Positions 47,191 to 56,443 of a DNA stretch of 64,000 nucleotides are shown in pieces. Numbering within the stretch: position 1 is the first letter of the stretch; each line of letters opens with the position of its first letter. The translations under genes and the position numbers were made by a program. Origin of the DNA: Flavihumibacter sp. ZG627 (GTDB lineage Bacteria > Bacteroidota > Bacteroidia > Chitinophagales > Chitinophagaceae); NCBI RefSeq assembly GCF_000814325.1, contig NZ_JPHF01000007.1, positions 1 to 64,000 of the forward strand. The letters are read 5' to 3'. Under the pieces are notes generated by a model that was not told where the DNA came from, ran no database searches, and saw only the letters and a program-made list of their open reading frames with translations.

Positions 47191-47210
47191 TATTTTTGAG
47201 TTTAGGTTTG
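47191..47210 (+). promoter_or_regulatory. Two overlapping -7 boxes upstream of the STAS gene
   Basis: TATTTTTG (47191-47198) and TAGGTTTG (47203-47210) both fit TAnnTTTG. TTG at 47166-47168 is 22 nt from the first. The gene starts at 47260. Confidence 0.4.
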
Positions 47211-47259
47211 CCCTCCCAGCACTCAAAGAACGAATAAATCGTCACATAATTTTACGCGT

Positions 47260-47646
47260 ATGCAGGTCAAAATTGATACCAAGGAAAAATTCCATGCCAT
47301 AACGTTGCTTGACGAGCATATTACTGCTAATATGACAGCAGACCTGCAGAATCGTTTAGATGACTTTCTCCAAAATGACGTTAAAAACGTTGTGTTAAAT
47401 ATGGGAAAGGTATCATCTCTTGATCTCGAGGCAGCCGAAACGTTGATCAAAGTGCAGCAATCTTATTATGAGAATAATGCATCTTTCGTTATTTGTGAAT
47501 TGAAGCCTGAGGTAGAAGAATGGCTTGATAAAGAGCAATTGCTGGAGATCATGAGTGCAACACCTACTGAATCAGAAGCCTGGGATATTGTTCAGATGGA
47601 AGAAATAGAGCGTGAATTACTGGATGATGAAGATCCGCTGTTTTAA
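47260..47646 (+). CDS. STAS domain protein (anti-sigma-factor-antagonist-like)
   Basis: The 128-residue protein has a STAS fold: ITLLDEHITANMTADLQNRLDDFL and KNVVLNMGKVSSLDLEAAETLIKVQQ. The usual DSSG phosphorylation site appears as SSLDLEAAE, so it is not clear that it is phosphorylated. The C-terminus is an acidic tail (EEIERELLDDEDPLF). It is divergent from clpC and 8 bases before rnz, likely co-transcribed. Confidence 0.8.
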   Translation: MQVKIDTKEKFHAITLLDEHITANMTADLQNRLDDFLQNDVKNVVLNMGKVSSLDLEAAETLIKVQQSYYENNASFVICELKPEVEEWLDKEQLLEIMSATPTESEAWDIVQMEEIERELLDDEDPLF

Positions 47647-47654
47647 ATAGTGCT

Positions 47655-48557
47655 ATGCTTGGTGTAACCATATTAGGAAATAACTCTGCCTTACCTGCAT
47701 TCGACAGGCATCCAACCGCGCAGGTAGTGACGCTGGATGAATTCCTGTTCCTGGTAGATTGCGGGGAAGGCACCCAGATGCAGATGGCCAAGTACAAGAT
47801 CAGGCGGAGTCGTATCCAGCATATTTTCATATCACACCTGCATGGCGATCACTACTTCGGATTGATCGGTTTGATCACCAGTATGGGGCTATTGGGTCGC
47901 GAGATCGATCTTAACCTTTATGCCCCTGCCCCCCTTCTGGAACTTATCGAGATGCAGTTGAGAGTTGCCGATACATCACTTCCCTATAAACTTCATTTCC
48001 ATGCACTGGAAGGTGAAGGCGTAATTGCGAAGCAGGAAAAGTTCCAGGTGAGTTGCTTTCCGGTAAGCCACCGCATCCCTTGCTGGGGATTTCGTTTTGA
48101 AGAAGTGAAGGCTCCGCGAAAAGTAAATCCTGAATTGGCCCGCCACCACGAAATTCCCGCTATATTCTTCGACAGACTTAAATGGGGTGAAAATTACACA
48201 AGAAAAGATGGAAGGGTTGTATTGAATGAAACGGTTACTGACCCTGCACCCCGTCCAAAGAGTTATGCTTATTCTGCCGATACCTGCTATGATGAAAGCC
48301 TGGTTGAAAAAGTAAGAGGAGCTGATATTTTGTATCATGAGACCACTTATCTCAAAGACCTGGCTGATCGAGCTAATGCAAGGTTCCATTGCACCACCCA
48401 CCAGGCGGCATCTATTGCCAGCAAAGCAGGAGTAGGTAAATTACTGATCGGACATTTCAGTTCTAAATATGAAAAGCTCGACCAGTTCCTGGAAGAGGCA
48501 AGGGAGTTATTCCCCGATACATATCTTGCTCTGGAAGGTGTGAGTTACCGCTTATGA
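47655..48557 (+). CDS. rnz: Ribonuclease Z
   Basis: The 300-residue metallo-beta-lactamase nuclease trims tRNA 3' ends. The zinc motif SHLHGDH (60-66) and YSADTCYDESLV are in place, and a later His lies in LIGHFSSKYEKLD. Length is normal for the short form. Confidence 0.94.
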   Translation: MLGVTILGNNSALPAFDRHPTAQVVTLDEFLFLVDCGEGTQMQMAKYKIRRSRIQHIFISHLHGDHYFGLIGLITSMGLLGREIDLNLYAPAPLLELIEMQLRVADTSLPYKLHFHALEGEGVIAKQEKFQVSCFPVSHRIPCWGFRFEEVKAPRKVNPELARHHEIPAIFFDRLKWGENYTRKDGRVVLNETVTDPAPRPKSYAYSADTCYDESLVEKVRGADILYHETTYLKDLADRANARFHCTTHQAASIASKAGVGKLLIGHFSSKYEKLDQFLEEARELFPDTYLALEGVSYRL

Positions 48558-49397
48558 TCATTTATTCAGCCAGTCGATAAATGCCGGGAGCTGGCTTCGC
48601 CAGGCGGCTTCATTGTGCTTTCCATTTTCATTAACGATGATCGGGAAACTTTTCTCCTTCTGTGCATGAATACGTTCCCGTAAAATTGAATGAACCCTTT
48701 CCATATCAGGAACCATTTCCTTTCCTTCCTGCTTCCCACCATAAAAGAAATAATCCTGGCGCCCATGTGTATTGCGTTTCACAGCCTCAATTGTATGCTT
48801 GTCTATTTCAGGTGCGATCCAGAATGAAGGCGAAAACACTCCCACTTTTCCAAATGTTCCGGGGTACCATATACCTGCATAGTAAGAGATGAGGGCGCCC
48901 ATGGAACTACCGGCAATGGCTGTATGATTTCTGCTTTTCCGGGTCCTGTATTTTTTGTCAACGGCCGGCTTTAACGTATTGACGATAAAATCGAGATAAG
49001 CCTTCCCTTCCCCTTTGCCGAAACGTTCGTGGTCATTGGGATTATATTCATTCATCCTCATCACCGTTCCATTATCAATGGCAACTATGATCCACTGTTT
49101 GGTGGCGGTATCCATTGCTTCATCCAGTCCCCACTCACCCGCGTAAGAAGTTGCAGCATCAAAAAGATTCTGTCCATCATGCATATAGAGCACGGGGAAC
49201 CTTTTTTTGGAATGGCTGTAATCTTTGGGCAGCCAGATCCGGACAGTGCGGGTGCGACTTAATTGTGGGATATGAAAGGTAGTATCAAACATCTGGCGAA
49301 TGGTGCTATCATTCAAAAGCGGTGCCGCATGGGTATTCCCCAGGCTATCAGCCGATGTAGCATATATCAGTAACAGTGTAAGGATGAAACCGTTCAT
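48558..49397 (-). CDS. Secreted esterase (EstD/Fes-type alpha/beta hydrolase)
   Basis: The 279-residue protein has a Sec signal at the N-terminus (MNGFILTLLLIYATSADSLG). The nucleophile lies in GSSMG (Ser165) and the His is probably in GKHNEAAW (His261). Sections VRIWLPKDY and LYMHDGQNLFD are typical of the putative esterase (PF00756) family, which includes siderophore and acyl esterases. The ATG overlaps the dapA stop by four bases (ATGA), so translation is coupled. Confidence 0.86.
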   Translation of the reverse strand: MNGFILTLLLIYATSADSLGNTHAAPLLNDSTIRQMFDTTFHIPQLSRTRTVRIWLPKDYSHSKKRFPVLYMHDGQNLFDAATSYAGEWGLDEAMDTATKQWIIVAIDNGTVMRMNEYNPNDHERFGKGEGKAYLDFIVNTLKPAVDKKYRTRKSRNHTAIAGSSMGALISYYAGIWYPGTFGKVGVFSPSFWIAPEIDKHTIEAVKRNTHGRQDYFFYGGKQEGKEMVPDMERVHSILRERIHAQKEKSFPIIVNENGKHNEAAWRSQLPAFIDWLNK

Positions 49398-50275
49398 TTC
49401 ATGAGATAAGCATTCACCTTTTCCCTTAGTTCTTCACTCAGGGGAACCATTGGCAGACGAAGATGATTGCTGATCAATCCCAGCTCCGACAAGAATGCCT
49501 TAACACCGGCAGGGTTGTTCTCTGCGAATAAGAGATGATAGGCCTCCAGCATGGAGTCATTCAGGGTCTTTGCTTTATGGAAATCAAATGCAAGAGAAGC
49601 CCTTATCATATCGGTGAATTTCCTGGGCAGGCAGTTAGCCGCCACGCTGATAACACCATCCATTCCGCAGGCGATCTGAGGCATCACCAGGTCGTCATCA
49701 CCGCTTACCACCAGGAAGTGGTCGGGACGATCTTTCAGGATATGCATGCACTGCACCATATTATTCGCAGCTTCTTTTATACCGGCGATATTGGGCACTT
49801 CATGGGCCAGCCTGAGTGTTGTGGAGGCTTCCATATTACGCCCCGTTCTGCCGGGAACATTATAGAGGATCACCGGGCGCGGTGATGCAGCGGCGAGTAC
49901 TTCATAATGTTTGAAGATACCTTCCTGTGAAGGCTTATTATAATATGGACTTGCACTGAGAACGGCAGTGGCTTTATCAAGCGGCAGTATTTCCAGGTCT
50001 TTAACCAGTTCATGGGTATTGTTTCCGCCAACACCTACCACCACGGGAACACGGGCATCAACCTGTTCGTAGGTGAAATTGATGATATCGATCTTTTCTT
50101 CTTTGGAAAGGGTTGGCGTTTCACCGGTTGTTCCGAGGGTCACAACATATTCAACACCATTTTTAATAACATAATTGATCAGGCTTTCAAGGGCAGGGTA
50201 GTCTATTTTCCCTGAACTGGTAAAAGGAGAGACCAGGGCTACCCCGGTACCGCGTAAAGTTTGTCTGAGCGACAT
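49394..50275 (-). CDS. dapA: 4-hydroxy-tetrahydrodipicolinate synthase
   Basis: The 293-residue aldolase condenses pyruvate with aspartate semialdehyde in lysine and meso-DAP synthesis. The Schiff-base Lys lies in AGIKEAANN, the Tyr in ILYNVPGRTG, and the substrate loop in TLGTTGETPTLS. Full length. Coupled with the esterase downstream. Confidence 0.95.
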   Translation of the reverse strand: MSLRQTLRGTGVALVSPFTSSGKIDYPALESLINYVIKNGVEYVVTLGTTGETPTLSKEEKIDIINFTYEQVDARVPVVVGVGGNNTHELVKDLEILPLDKATAVLSASPYYNKPSQEGIFKHYEVLAAASPRPVILYNVPGRTGRNMEASTTLRLAHEVPNIAGIKEAANNMVQCMHILKDRPDHFLVVSGDDDLVMPQIACGMDGVISVAANCLPRKFTDMIRASLAFDFHKAKTLNDSMLEAYHLLFAENNPAGVKAFLSELGLISNHLRLPMVPLSEELREKVNAYLMK

Positions 50276-50322
50276 GAAACAGTAGTTTTTTAAGCTTAAA
50301 TAATTGAAGGATCTCGATCCGG

Positions 50323-51303
50323 TTATGCCGGTAATTCATCCCAGAAGCCCATTTTTCCGAACTTCGAGATACGTTGGCGAACCCGCTCTTCTGCGGGGAT
50401 CTGTTTGAGCTCATTCAATGTTTCAATAAGCACCTGTTTGAGATTTGCAGCGGCCAGGTCATAATCCCAGTGAGCGCCTCCGATGGGTTCGGGAACGATC
50501 TTATCGACCAGTCCGAATTCATGCATATGGTCAGGCGTAAGCTTGAGTTCTTCGGCGGCTTTTTCTTTCTGGTCCCAGCTTCTCCAGAGGATGGAAGAGC
50601 AGCTTTCAGGAGATATGACGGTATACCAGGTATTCTGCAACATGAACACCCTGTCTCCCACGCCAATACCGAGGGCTCCACCTGAGGCACCCTCTCCTAT
50701 GATAGCACATATTACAGGAACTTTAAGCCGCATCATTTCATATATGTTGCGGGCGATGGCTTCTCCCTGACCTCTTTCTTCAGCTTCGAGGCCGGGATAA
50801 GCGCCGGGAGTGTCTATGAGGGTAACGATAGGTTTGTTGAATTTCTCCGCCAGTTTCATAAGGCGGAGGGCTTTGCGGTAGCCTTCTGGGTTGGCCATAC
50901 CAAAATTCCGCAACTGGCGCATTTTGGTGTTGATACCTTTCTGCTGGCCGATGAACATAACTGTTTCACCATCCAGGTTAGCGAATCCGCCTACCATGGC
51001 CCTGTCATCTCTAACATTGCGATCTCCATGAAGTTCCACGAAATTGGTGGTCATTTTGGAGATATATTTTAAGGTATAGGGACGGTCGGGGTGGCGACTA
51101 AGCTGTACTTTTTGCCAGCTACTGAGGTTTTCGGTGATCTCTCTTCTTTTTTCGATCACCTGCTTTTCGAGGTCGGCGATGGGCCCGCTCATATCAACCT
51201 TGGCATTCTTCTCGGCAGTTTGCCTCATCTTCTCAATATCATCAAAAAGGTCTTTGATCGGTTTTTCAAATTCCAGGAATTGTCTGTTCTTATTCTCCGG
51301 CAT
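50323..51303 (-). CDS. accA: Acetyl-CoA carboxylase carboxyltransferase, alpha subunit
   Basis: The product of 326 residues transfers CO2 from carboxybiotin to acetyl-CoA. The start at [20 protein letters not shown] is chosen; ATG at 51309 is equally possible, and a longer frame would run into the tRNA promoter. Sections [43 protein letters not shown] (in part) and [17 protein letters not shown] are typical of AccA. Confidence 0.95.
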   Translation of the reverse strand: MPENKNRQFLEFEKPIKDLFDDIEKMRQTAEKNAKVDMSGPIADLEKQVIEKRREITENLSSWQKVQLSRHPDRPYTLKYISKMTTNFVELHGDRNVRDDRAMVGGFANLDGETVMFIGQQKGINTKMRQLRNFGMANPEGYRKALRLMKLAEKFNKPIVTLIDTPGAYPGLEAEERGQGEAIARNIYEMMRLKVPVICAIIGEGASGGALGIGVGDRVFMLQNTWYTVISPESCSSILWRSWDQKEKAAEELKLTPDHMHEFGLVDKIVPEPIGGAHWDYDLAAANLKQVLIETLNELKQIPAEERVRQRISKFGKMGFWDELPA

Positions 51304-51355
51304 AAGCATTGGTTGTGGTGTAAAATTAAGGGTTGAAAAATTTTTAGGAAAAGTT

Positions 51356-51387
51356 TTGTTTGTAAGTGGCAATTCCCTTTATCTTTG
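51356..51387 (+). promoter_or_regulatory. Promoter of tRNA-Asp
   Basis: TTG (51356-51358), a 21-nt spacer and TATCTTTG (51380-51387). The tRNA starts 41 bases further on. Confidence 0.55.
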
Positions 51388-51428
51388 CAATCCCAAAACA
51401 CGGTAGTAATGCTGTAAATTAGGGAAAC

Positions 51429-51502
51429 GGATCGGTAGTTCAGTTGGTTAGAATGCCGCCCTGTCACGGCGGAGGTCGCGGGTTCGAGTCCCGTCCGGTC
51501 CG
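51429..51502 (+). tRNA. tRNA-Asp (GTC)
   Basis: 74 bases fold into a cloverleaf: acceptor GGATCGG with CCGGTCC, discriminator G at 51502, D-loop with GTTCAGTTGGTTAGAA, anticodon GTC in CCCTGTCACGG, and T-arm GCGGGTTCGAGTCCCGT. CCA is not encoded (next bases CAAG). Confidence 0.95.
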
Positions 51503-51515
51503 CAAGTATATGGTT

Positions 51516-51540
51516 AAAACCCGCTCTGGTAGCGGGTTTT
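51516..51540 (+). terminator. Terminator of tRNA-Asp
   Basis: Stem aaaacccgct (51516-51525) with agcgggtttt (51531-51540), 5-nt loop and a following T-run. Confidence 0.8.
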
Positions 51541-51699
51541 CCTTTTTTGGGTCTATTTTTTGGTCTATAAAAACCCAATTTTACGAAGAACTTTACTGTA
51601 CTTTATCTCACTTTATTCAGCTTGATAAATATCACTCTAAAGGTAGTTTTTTAGCACTGGAATTACCCTGAATTCAAAGACTTATTTGTGCACAAAAAA

Positions 51700-51718
51700 G
51701 GCAGTGAAACCCACTGCC
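51700..51718 (-). terminator. Terminator of the conjugation operon end
   Basis: Stem ggcagtg (51700-51706) with cactgcc (51712-51718), followed on the minus strand by six T. It lies 9 bases after the stop of the HTH gene. Confidence 0.75.
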
Positions 51719-51726
51719 ACCAAAGG

Positions 51727-52035
51727 CTAAGCCTGCATCAACTGTCTAATATCACTGCCTAAAAAATAGACCCTTGACCTGATCTTTACACGCTTTAGTT
51801 TTCCATGTTTTATCCAGTCGTAAATAGTGGGCTTTGTAACTTTGAATAGACTGCAAACTTCCTCTATTTTGAAAAGCGGTTTTTCATTCAACCCTGGTGT
51901 TTCTAAAATGCCAGGCTCCTGGGGTTGTGCTTTTTTATTTCGTTCCACTTCTTCCCGAATGATCAGTCGGATTTGAGACCAGAATTCCTCTGGCTCAAAA
52001 GGGATCAAAATCGGTACTGCTGAATTTGCTGCCAT
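51727..52035 (-). CDS. Excisionase-like helix-turn-helix protein
   Basis: The 102-residue protein has a MerR/excisionase-type HTH in its C-terminal half: FKIEEVCSLFKVTKPTIYDWI and KLKRVKIRSRVYFLGSDIRQL. The N-terminal half is Pro/Glu-rich. Such proteins often control excision or operon expression in mobile elements. It is the gene nearest the tRNA end. Confidence 0.82.
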   Translation of the reverse strand: MAANSAVPILIPFEPEEFWSQIRLIIREEVERNKKAQPQEPGILETPGLNEKPLFKIEEVCSLFKVTKPTIYDWIKHGKLKRVKIRSRVYFLGSDIRQLMQA

Positions 52036-52044
52036 AACTCACTT

Positions 52045-52338
52045 TTACATTTCACACTTATTTAAAAATATCCGGCTATTTATAGAACCGTTTGGTGCCG
52101 GTTCATATAAAATATACCCGAACTCATGCAATTCATTAATACATTTATTGTATGTATGCCGGGCATTTATTTTAGCGGCTTTCATAATTAAGATCCTTTC
52201 AATTTCCACAGGATTCTTTCCGCCATTTATATTCCACTGTTGCAGTAAAGCCATATAAATACTTATATGAGTACTGCCTATTCTTGCATCATCTGCAATG
52301 GCCTGGTAAAACCCTGATAATGGCGGGAACAGTTCCAT
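52045..52338 (-). CDS. Winged-helix-like protein of the element
   Basis: The 97-residue protein (IYMALLQQWNINGGKNPVEIE, INARHTYNKCINELHEFGYI) matches the winged-helix form of small regulatory or replication proteins in Bacteroidota elements. It ends 9 bases before the excisionase-like gene. Confidence 0.65.
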   Translation of the reverse strand: MELFPPLSGFYQAIADDARIGSTHISIYMALLQQWNINGGKNPVEIERILIMKAAKINARHTYNKCINELHEFGYILYEPAPNGSINSRIFLNKCEM

Positions 52339-52343
52339 GCTGA

Positions 52344-53105
52344 TTAATCCTGGTTAGTCTTGTTTCGTTTCCCTTTCAAAGAAGAATTTATCCGGCGTTT
52401 CTTTAACAAGCCGCTCCCTGTTGTGCTGTTTGTTTCGTCATTTTCGCTTTCAGAAGTTGAATCTGCTTGTTTCTTTTTCAACTGAAGTTGTTTTTCAAGC
52501 CACTTATTTTGCAAAAAGCGATAGGCTTCATCAACAGTTATTCCACTACTATTTTCAGAAAAATAAAACCGCTGACTAATATCTGACTTATTCTTTACGG
52601 CGGAAATACTCCCAAAGATTTCATGATATGGAGTTCCAAACCAAAACTTCACTTTAAGTGCAGCTGCAACGGTTTTACCTTTTTCATCCAGTTCAAGTGC
52701 GGCTAAACTTTCAACAACAGATTCAACTTTTGCCTCCACTTCCCAGGTTGTTTTATCGTTTGGGTCCAATTTCTTTCTTTCATCAATATTAAATGCAGAC
52801 ATCCAGTTTATGGTTGTCATTTGCTTTTCAAGATCTGCTATGTTAATCCCGGCAATCATTAACTCTTCAAAGATATTTTTCTGTTGTAATGTCACATCAT
52901 AATACAGCAACATATAAGCATCGCTTTCCCTTTGCCTCTCAAAATAAAACCGGAACTCCAATAGCTCCTTATCCTTTGCTATTTTGTGGTTCAAATAAAA
53001 ATTATCAGGTTTAAAACAAATCCTTTTCAAGAGCAAACTTCCAAAATTGTCAAACCCTAAAGATTGTAATTGGCTTGCCAATGCCGTTATATTCTGAATA
53101 TTCAT
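52344..53105 (-). CDS. DUF3945-like element protein (short form)
   Basis: The 253-residue protein repeats the build of the next gene: an alpha/beta domain (LASQLQSLGFDNFGSLLL, then LEFRFYFERQRESDAYMLLYYD), followed by a section FYFSENSSGITVDEAYRFL that matches the DUF3945-like motif. It ends in a Lys/Ser/Thr-rich tail. No known biochemical function; it is element-encoded. Confidence 0.6.
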   Translation of the reverse strand: MNIQNITALASQLQSLGFDNFGSLLLKRICFKPDNFYLNHKIAKDKELLEFRFYFERQRESDAYMLLYYDVTLQQKNIFEELMIAGINIADLEKQMTTINWMSAFNIDERKKLDPNDKTTWEVEAKVESVVESLAALELDEKGKTVAAALKVKFWFGTPYHEIFGSISAVKNKSDISQRFYFSENSSGITVDEAYRFLQNKWLEKQLQLKKKQADSTSESENDETNSTTGSGLLKKRRINSSLKGKRNKTNQD

Positions 53106-53145
53106 GGTACTGCTGTTGTATATTAAAAAATGGTTTAGGGGTGCA

Positions 53146-54375
53146 CTATGACACTCCTAAACCTTTGCCTTTGCTTTCCCTTTTTTTAGGTAGCAGGCTT
53201 TGTCCATTCTTTTTCTCCAGCTTTTCCTTTTCAGTTTTCGTTACTGGCTTCAAATCTTTTTTTTTATCATTTTCCTGGCCTTCCTTTACTTCTTTGCTGC
53301 CTTTATCTATTCCAGATTTGTATTGCTCCAGGGATTCTTTAGCCACCATTTTCATATTTGAATCGTATAGTGTTACTTTCTTATACTGTGGATCTGCTTC
53401 CATAAACATTTTGTGGCTGCTGCCATCCTTTTCAATGGTTATCGATTGTACATTCCCTTTTTCCAGTGATTGCATCAGCGCCTTAGCTTTATCAGGATCA
53501 TTTAACTCGGCCACTGCAAATTTTTCTACAGCGGCTTTCAAATCATAGCCATAGTTTTCATGGAATTGTCTTACCTCAAAATTGTTGTTCTTGTCTTTGT
53601 TCTCAAAGTCAAGCTGTATCCATGCCTTATATGGTTGACCTTCTTTTGTCACAAGATCTTTGTGAACAGCACGGCCATCCAGCAGATTATAAGCTTCTTT
53701 CGCCGTTACCCCTTTACCTTTATTCAGGTAGAATGTTTGCCCATTCTTTTCTCCATTGCTTTTTTCTAATGAAGCATGGTAGTTGTTGAAAAAATACATG
53801 TCCGTAGAATCAGATTTACGGAAATTAAGCGTTGCCTCAAATGGCTTCTTGTTAACCTCCGCTTTAAATTGAAGTTGAAATTCTCCTTTACCCTCACTCA
53901 TGTTTCTTTCCAACTCTGCTTTAAGTGTTTCACCAAAGCCCATGTATTTGATGTTATCGGTCAAATACTGAAGATTTTCATTGTTCATAAAATTTGTTTT
54001 TAATTGTTTATCGAATACTGATAATTGTTGTGATTCAAAGTGGTCAATCAATGCATCTGTAAAATCGTTGCCATCTTTGTTGTGCAAACTATTGGCGTCA
54101 GGATCAAGATTTAACTGATGGCTTATACATTCGCCGTATGGAATTTGCTCAAGAACGTCTTTAAGGGAATTGAAATGAAGGACGGAGAAATTGTCCCGGT
54201 CGCTGATATTAGCCGTAGAAAAGTCATTTGCTTCTTCCTTAGTGTTGAAAAAATGAACATCATCTTTGTCAATAAAGTACAGGCTGTTATTATAAGCCAT
54301 ATAATGCTCACCTTTTGATAAAGCGATAGTCACCAGGTCAAGCACCTCATCAGCTATGGGATGTTCGCTTTTCAT
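53146..54375 (-). CDS. DUF3945-like element protein (long form)
   Basis: The 409-residue protein has an N-terminal region, then an alpha/beta domain with LTDNIKYMGFGETLKAEL and ATLNFRKSDSTDMYFFNNYHASL, then the motif GKGVTAKEAYNLLDGRAVHK and YKAWIQLDFENKDKNNN, and a Lys-rich tail. This is the DUF3945 type found in Bacteroides conjugative elements. The ATG overlaps the traN stop by four bases. Confidence 0.7.
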   Translation of the reverse strand: MKSEHPIADEVLDLVTIALSKGEHYMAYNNSLYFIDKDDVHFFNTKEEANDFSTANISDRDNFSVLHFNSLKDVLEQIPYGECISHQLNLDPDANSLHNKDGNDFTDALIDHFESQQLSVFDKQLKTNFMNNENLQYLTDNIKYMGFGETLKAELERNMSEGKGEFQLQFKAEVNKKPFEATLNFRKSDSTDMYFFNNYHASLEKSNGEKNGQTFYLNKGKGVTAKEAYNLLDGRAVHKDLVTKEGQPYKAWIQLDFENKDKNNNFEVRQFHENYGYDLKAAVEKFAVAELNDPDKAKALMQSLEKGNVQSITIEKDGSSHKMFMEADPQYKKVTLYDSNMKMVAKESLEQYKSGIDKGSKEVKEGQENDKKKDLKPVTKTEKEKLEKKNGQSLLPKKRESKGKGLGVS

Positions 54376-55136
54376 TTTAAATCGGGTAATACCCGTGCCT
54401 TCATTATATCCTTATTGCGAACTTTCAATAGAAAATGCCTGCCACCATTTTTCTCCATCATTTGAATAGCTAAATACTTTTTATCAGGAATGGTAAACTT
54501 TTCAAGTGCCACAACAAATACGGTGTTGTTGCTTCCTTTCACTTTATTATAATTTCCTGTAATGTGCAATGGCTTCTGCTCTGATTCCTGTACAGCGGTT
54601 CTTTTACTTCTTTTCTTATCCTTAATGAAAAAACGGAGCAGGTCAATATCATAATCAACAGCGCCTTCATTGTTAATGTATATCTGGTAGTAAATAGTAT
54701 TCTCCTTGATGTATATGCCTTTTACTCCGGCACTCATATTATACTTTTTGTCTTTTATACCTTTCGTAATCCGTTCATTGTCCAATATGGCATTAGTATA
54801 GGAGCTTATTGTAGCGGTTCTGTTCACAGGCAGGTAATAAACCCATACAGCAGGTTTATTATCGTAAGTAACTGTAAAAGCATAAACGCTGCCATCATCT
54901 GTTACCACACTCAGGTTTGTTTCAGTAAAATCTCTTGCGGCTGCTTTTACTAATAGAATTTCAGGGGCTTCTTTTACCTGTTGTGCAAGAACTGATGAAG
55001 TGCCCCTGTCAACATGTTTAATAGCGAATGGAAATACCAGGCTTGTGGTTTTATCTGTTGTGATATTCAATTTTGTTTGTGCCACAGCAGAAACGAATAA
55101 CCAACCTGCACAGATCATACACACTAATCGTTTCAT
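54372..55136 (-). CDS. traN: Conjugative transposon protein TraN
   Basis: The 254-residue periplasmic protein (signal MKRLVCMICAGWLFVSAVAQ) belongs to the Bacteroides TraN (DUF4138) family; FPFAIKHVDRGTSSVLAQQV and PDKKYLAIQMMEKNGGRHFLL are typical. It is thought to be the VirB9-like part of the outer transfer channel. Position after TraM is the standard order. Confidence 0.88.
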   Translation of the reverse strand: MKRLVCMICAGWLFVSAVAQTKLNITTDKTTSLVFPFAIKHVDRGTSSVLAQQVKEAPEILLVKAAARDFTETNLSVVTDDGSVYAFTVTYDNKPAVWVYYLPVNRTATISSYTNAILDNERITKGIKDKKYNMSAGVKGIYIKENTIYYQIYINNEGAVDYDIDLLRFFIKDKKRSKRTAVQESEQKPLHITGNYNKVKGSNNTVFVVALEKFTIPDKKYLAIQMMEKNGGRHFLLKVRNKDIMKARVLPDLK

Positions 55137-55156
55137 TTTATAAAGTTTAAAAGTTA

Positions 55157-56443
55157 TTAATCGGACTCAGTGTTTTTATCTTTCAGCAGTACTTTGTAAC
55201 CTTCTTTCACCATCACTTTTACCTGTTTTACTTTCCGGCTTATTAAGTTCTTTACCGTGTTAATACCGGCGGCGGCGGCCTGTGCTTTCAACGAAGGATC
55301 CAGCGTGGTGAGTTCCATCAACTGTAAACTGTTATCAGCAGAATTTTTAGCGACATCCCTGCTGATCGAACCGGGAATATAAATGCCAGGTAAACCGTCT
55401 ATGTCGTATAGTTCTAATTTTACGGGGAATAAAATGTTTTTATAGCGGAGAGAAGTTATCTCTACTTCAAGCCTTTCATTATTAAGTGAGGAAGTACCAT
55501 TTATTGGGTTGCCTTTAGGAATTAAAACTCCATTGATAAAAACATCTGTTGCCAATCTTAGCTGAATAACTGCACCATTTACCAATGTTTGATTACTGTG
55601 AACAACCGCTTCAATGGCCAACCCTTCTTCAGTAATTGAGTTATACTTCTCCAAGCCGTAAAATTTATTTACAGTATTGGTTTTGCTTTTATTTGTATCT
55701 ATCAACGAAACATTTGCCAATACAGGTTGAGTAGTTACAGCATAAACCACCCGTTTATGTTGTAATGATTTTTCTTTCAGTTTTTCCTTTATCCTTTGCG
55801 GATGCTGAATATCCAGTATCTTTTCCAATGTACCGTTTAGTTGCTCCATCTCGGGATCGCCGCTATTTGTTTTATTCATTGTGAACAGCATGTTTTCCAG
55901 CCTATCTACTTCACCGGAAAATTCTTCATCTTGTTTGTAATTCGTTGCATCAGGGTCTTCATTGACTGATACTTCCGGCTGTTTATTAATTTCCTTTTGC
56001 AGCAATGCCAATTTTTGCATTAGCTTTTGTTCGGGATTATTTGAAGTTGCTTCATACGGCGATGAATTGAGCCGCTGGTTGTATTTTGAAGCTGAGTTTT
56101 GAGTGAGTACTTCCAATTCGTTGACAGGTAAAAAAGATGTGTCTTCATTTTGTTTGTAATAAGGGTCTGTCCGCATCCACTCTTCCAGCTTGGCTGAATC
56201 TTTATCTGCCTTATCATAAAAGCTAAGCTTATCGGTAAGGTTATCATCTTTCATTTTTGCATCCGGAAGATTCAGATTTAAACCCTGTTGCTTTGTTGCA
56301 GCTATCTCCTCTTTGCCCTCGCCACCGCCTAAAGCCCAGAATGCCATTGTAAGAAATGGTATTACCAATAGCGGCAACACCAGCATCATTTTTCGTTTAC
56401 GCAGGAAGGCCTGCGACCTTTGCACATTGCTCATACACTTCAT
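55157..56443 (-). CDS. traM: Conjugative transposon protein TraM
   Basis: The 428-residue protein has one N-terminal transmembrane helix (MMLVLPLLVIPFLTMAFWAL, about 17-36), a long Gln/Asn/Glu-rich periplasmic stalk and a C-terminal beta domain (VKLELYDIDGLPGIYIPGSI). It is VirB10-like. ATGA overlap with the upstream gene. Confidence 0.9.
   Translation of the reverse strand: MKCMSNVQRSQAFLRKRKMMLVLPLLVIPFLTMAFWALGGGEGKEEIAATKQQGLNLNLPDAKMKDDNLTDKLSFYDKADKDSAKLEEWMRTDPYYKQNEDTSFLPVNELEVLTQNSASKYNQRLNSSPYEATSNNPEQKLMQKLALLQKEINKQPEVSVNEDPDATNYKQDEEFSGEVDRLENMLFTMNKTNSGDPEMEQLNGTLEKILDIQHPQRIKEKLKEKSLQHKRVVYAVTTQPVLANVSLIDTNKSKTNTVNKFYGLEKYNSITEEGLAIEAVVHSNQTLVNGAVIQLRLATDVFINGVLIPKGNPINGTSSLNNERLEVEITSLRYKNILFPVKLELYDIDGLPGIYIPGSISRDVAKNSADNSLQLMELTTLDPSLKAQAAAAGINTVKNLISRKVKQVKVMVKEGYKVLLKDKNTESD

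Noticed and set aside
51225-51578. Open frame on the minus strand over the tRNA-Asp region, with a peptide familiar from databases (RTGLEPATSAVTGRHSNQ).
   Set aside because: It is the antisense reading of tRNA-Asp and the start of accA, a well-known false protein.
51541-51726. An integrase remnant next to tRNA-Asp.
   Set aside because: No frame in this stretch shows tyrosine-recombinase motifs; only short repeats and a terminator are seen.
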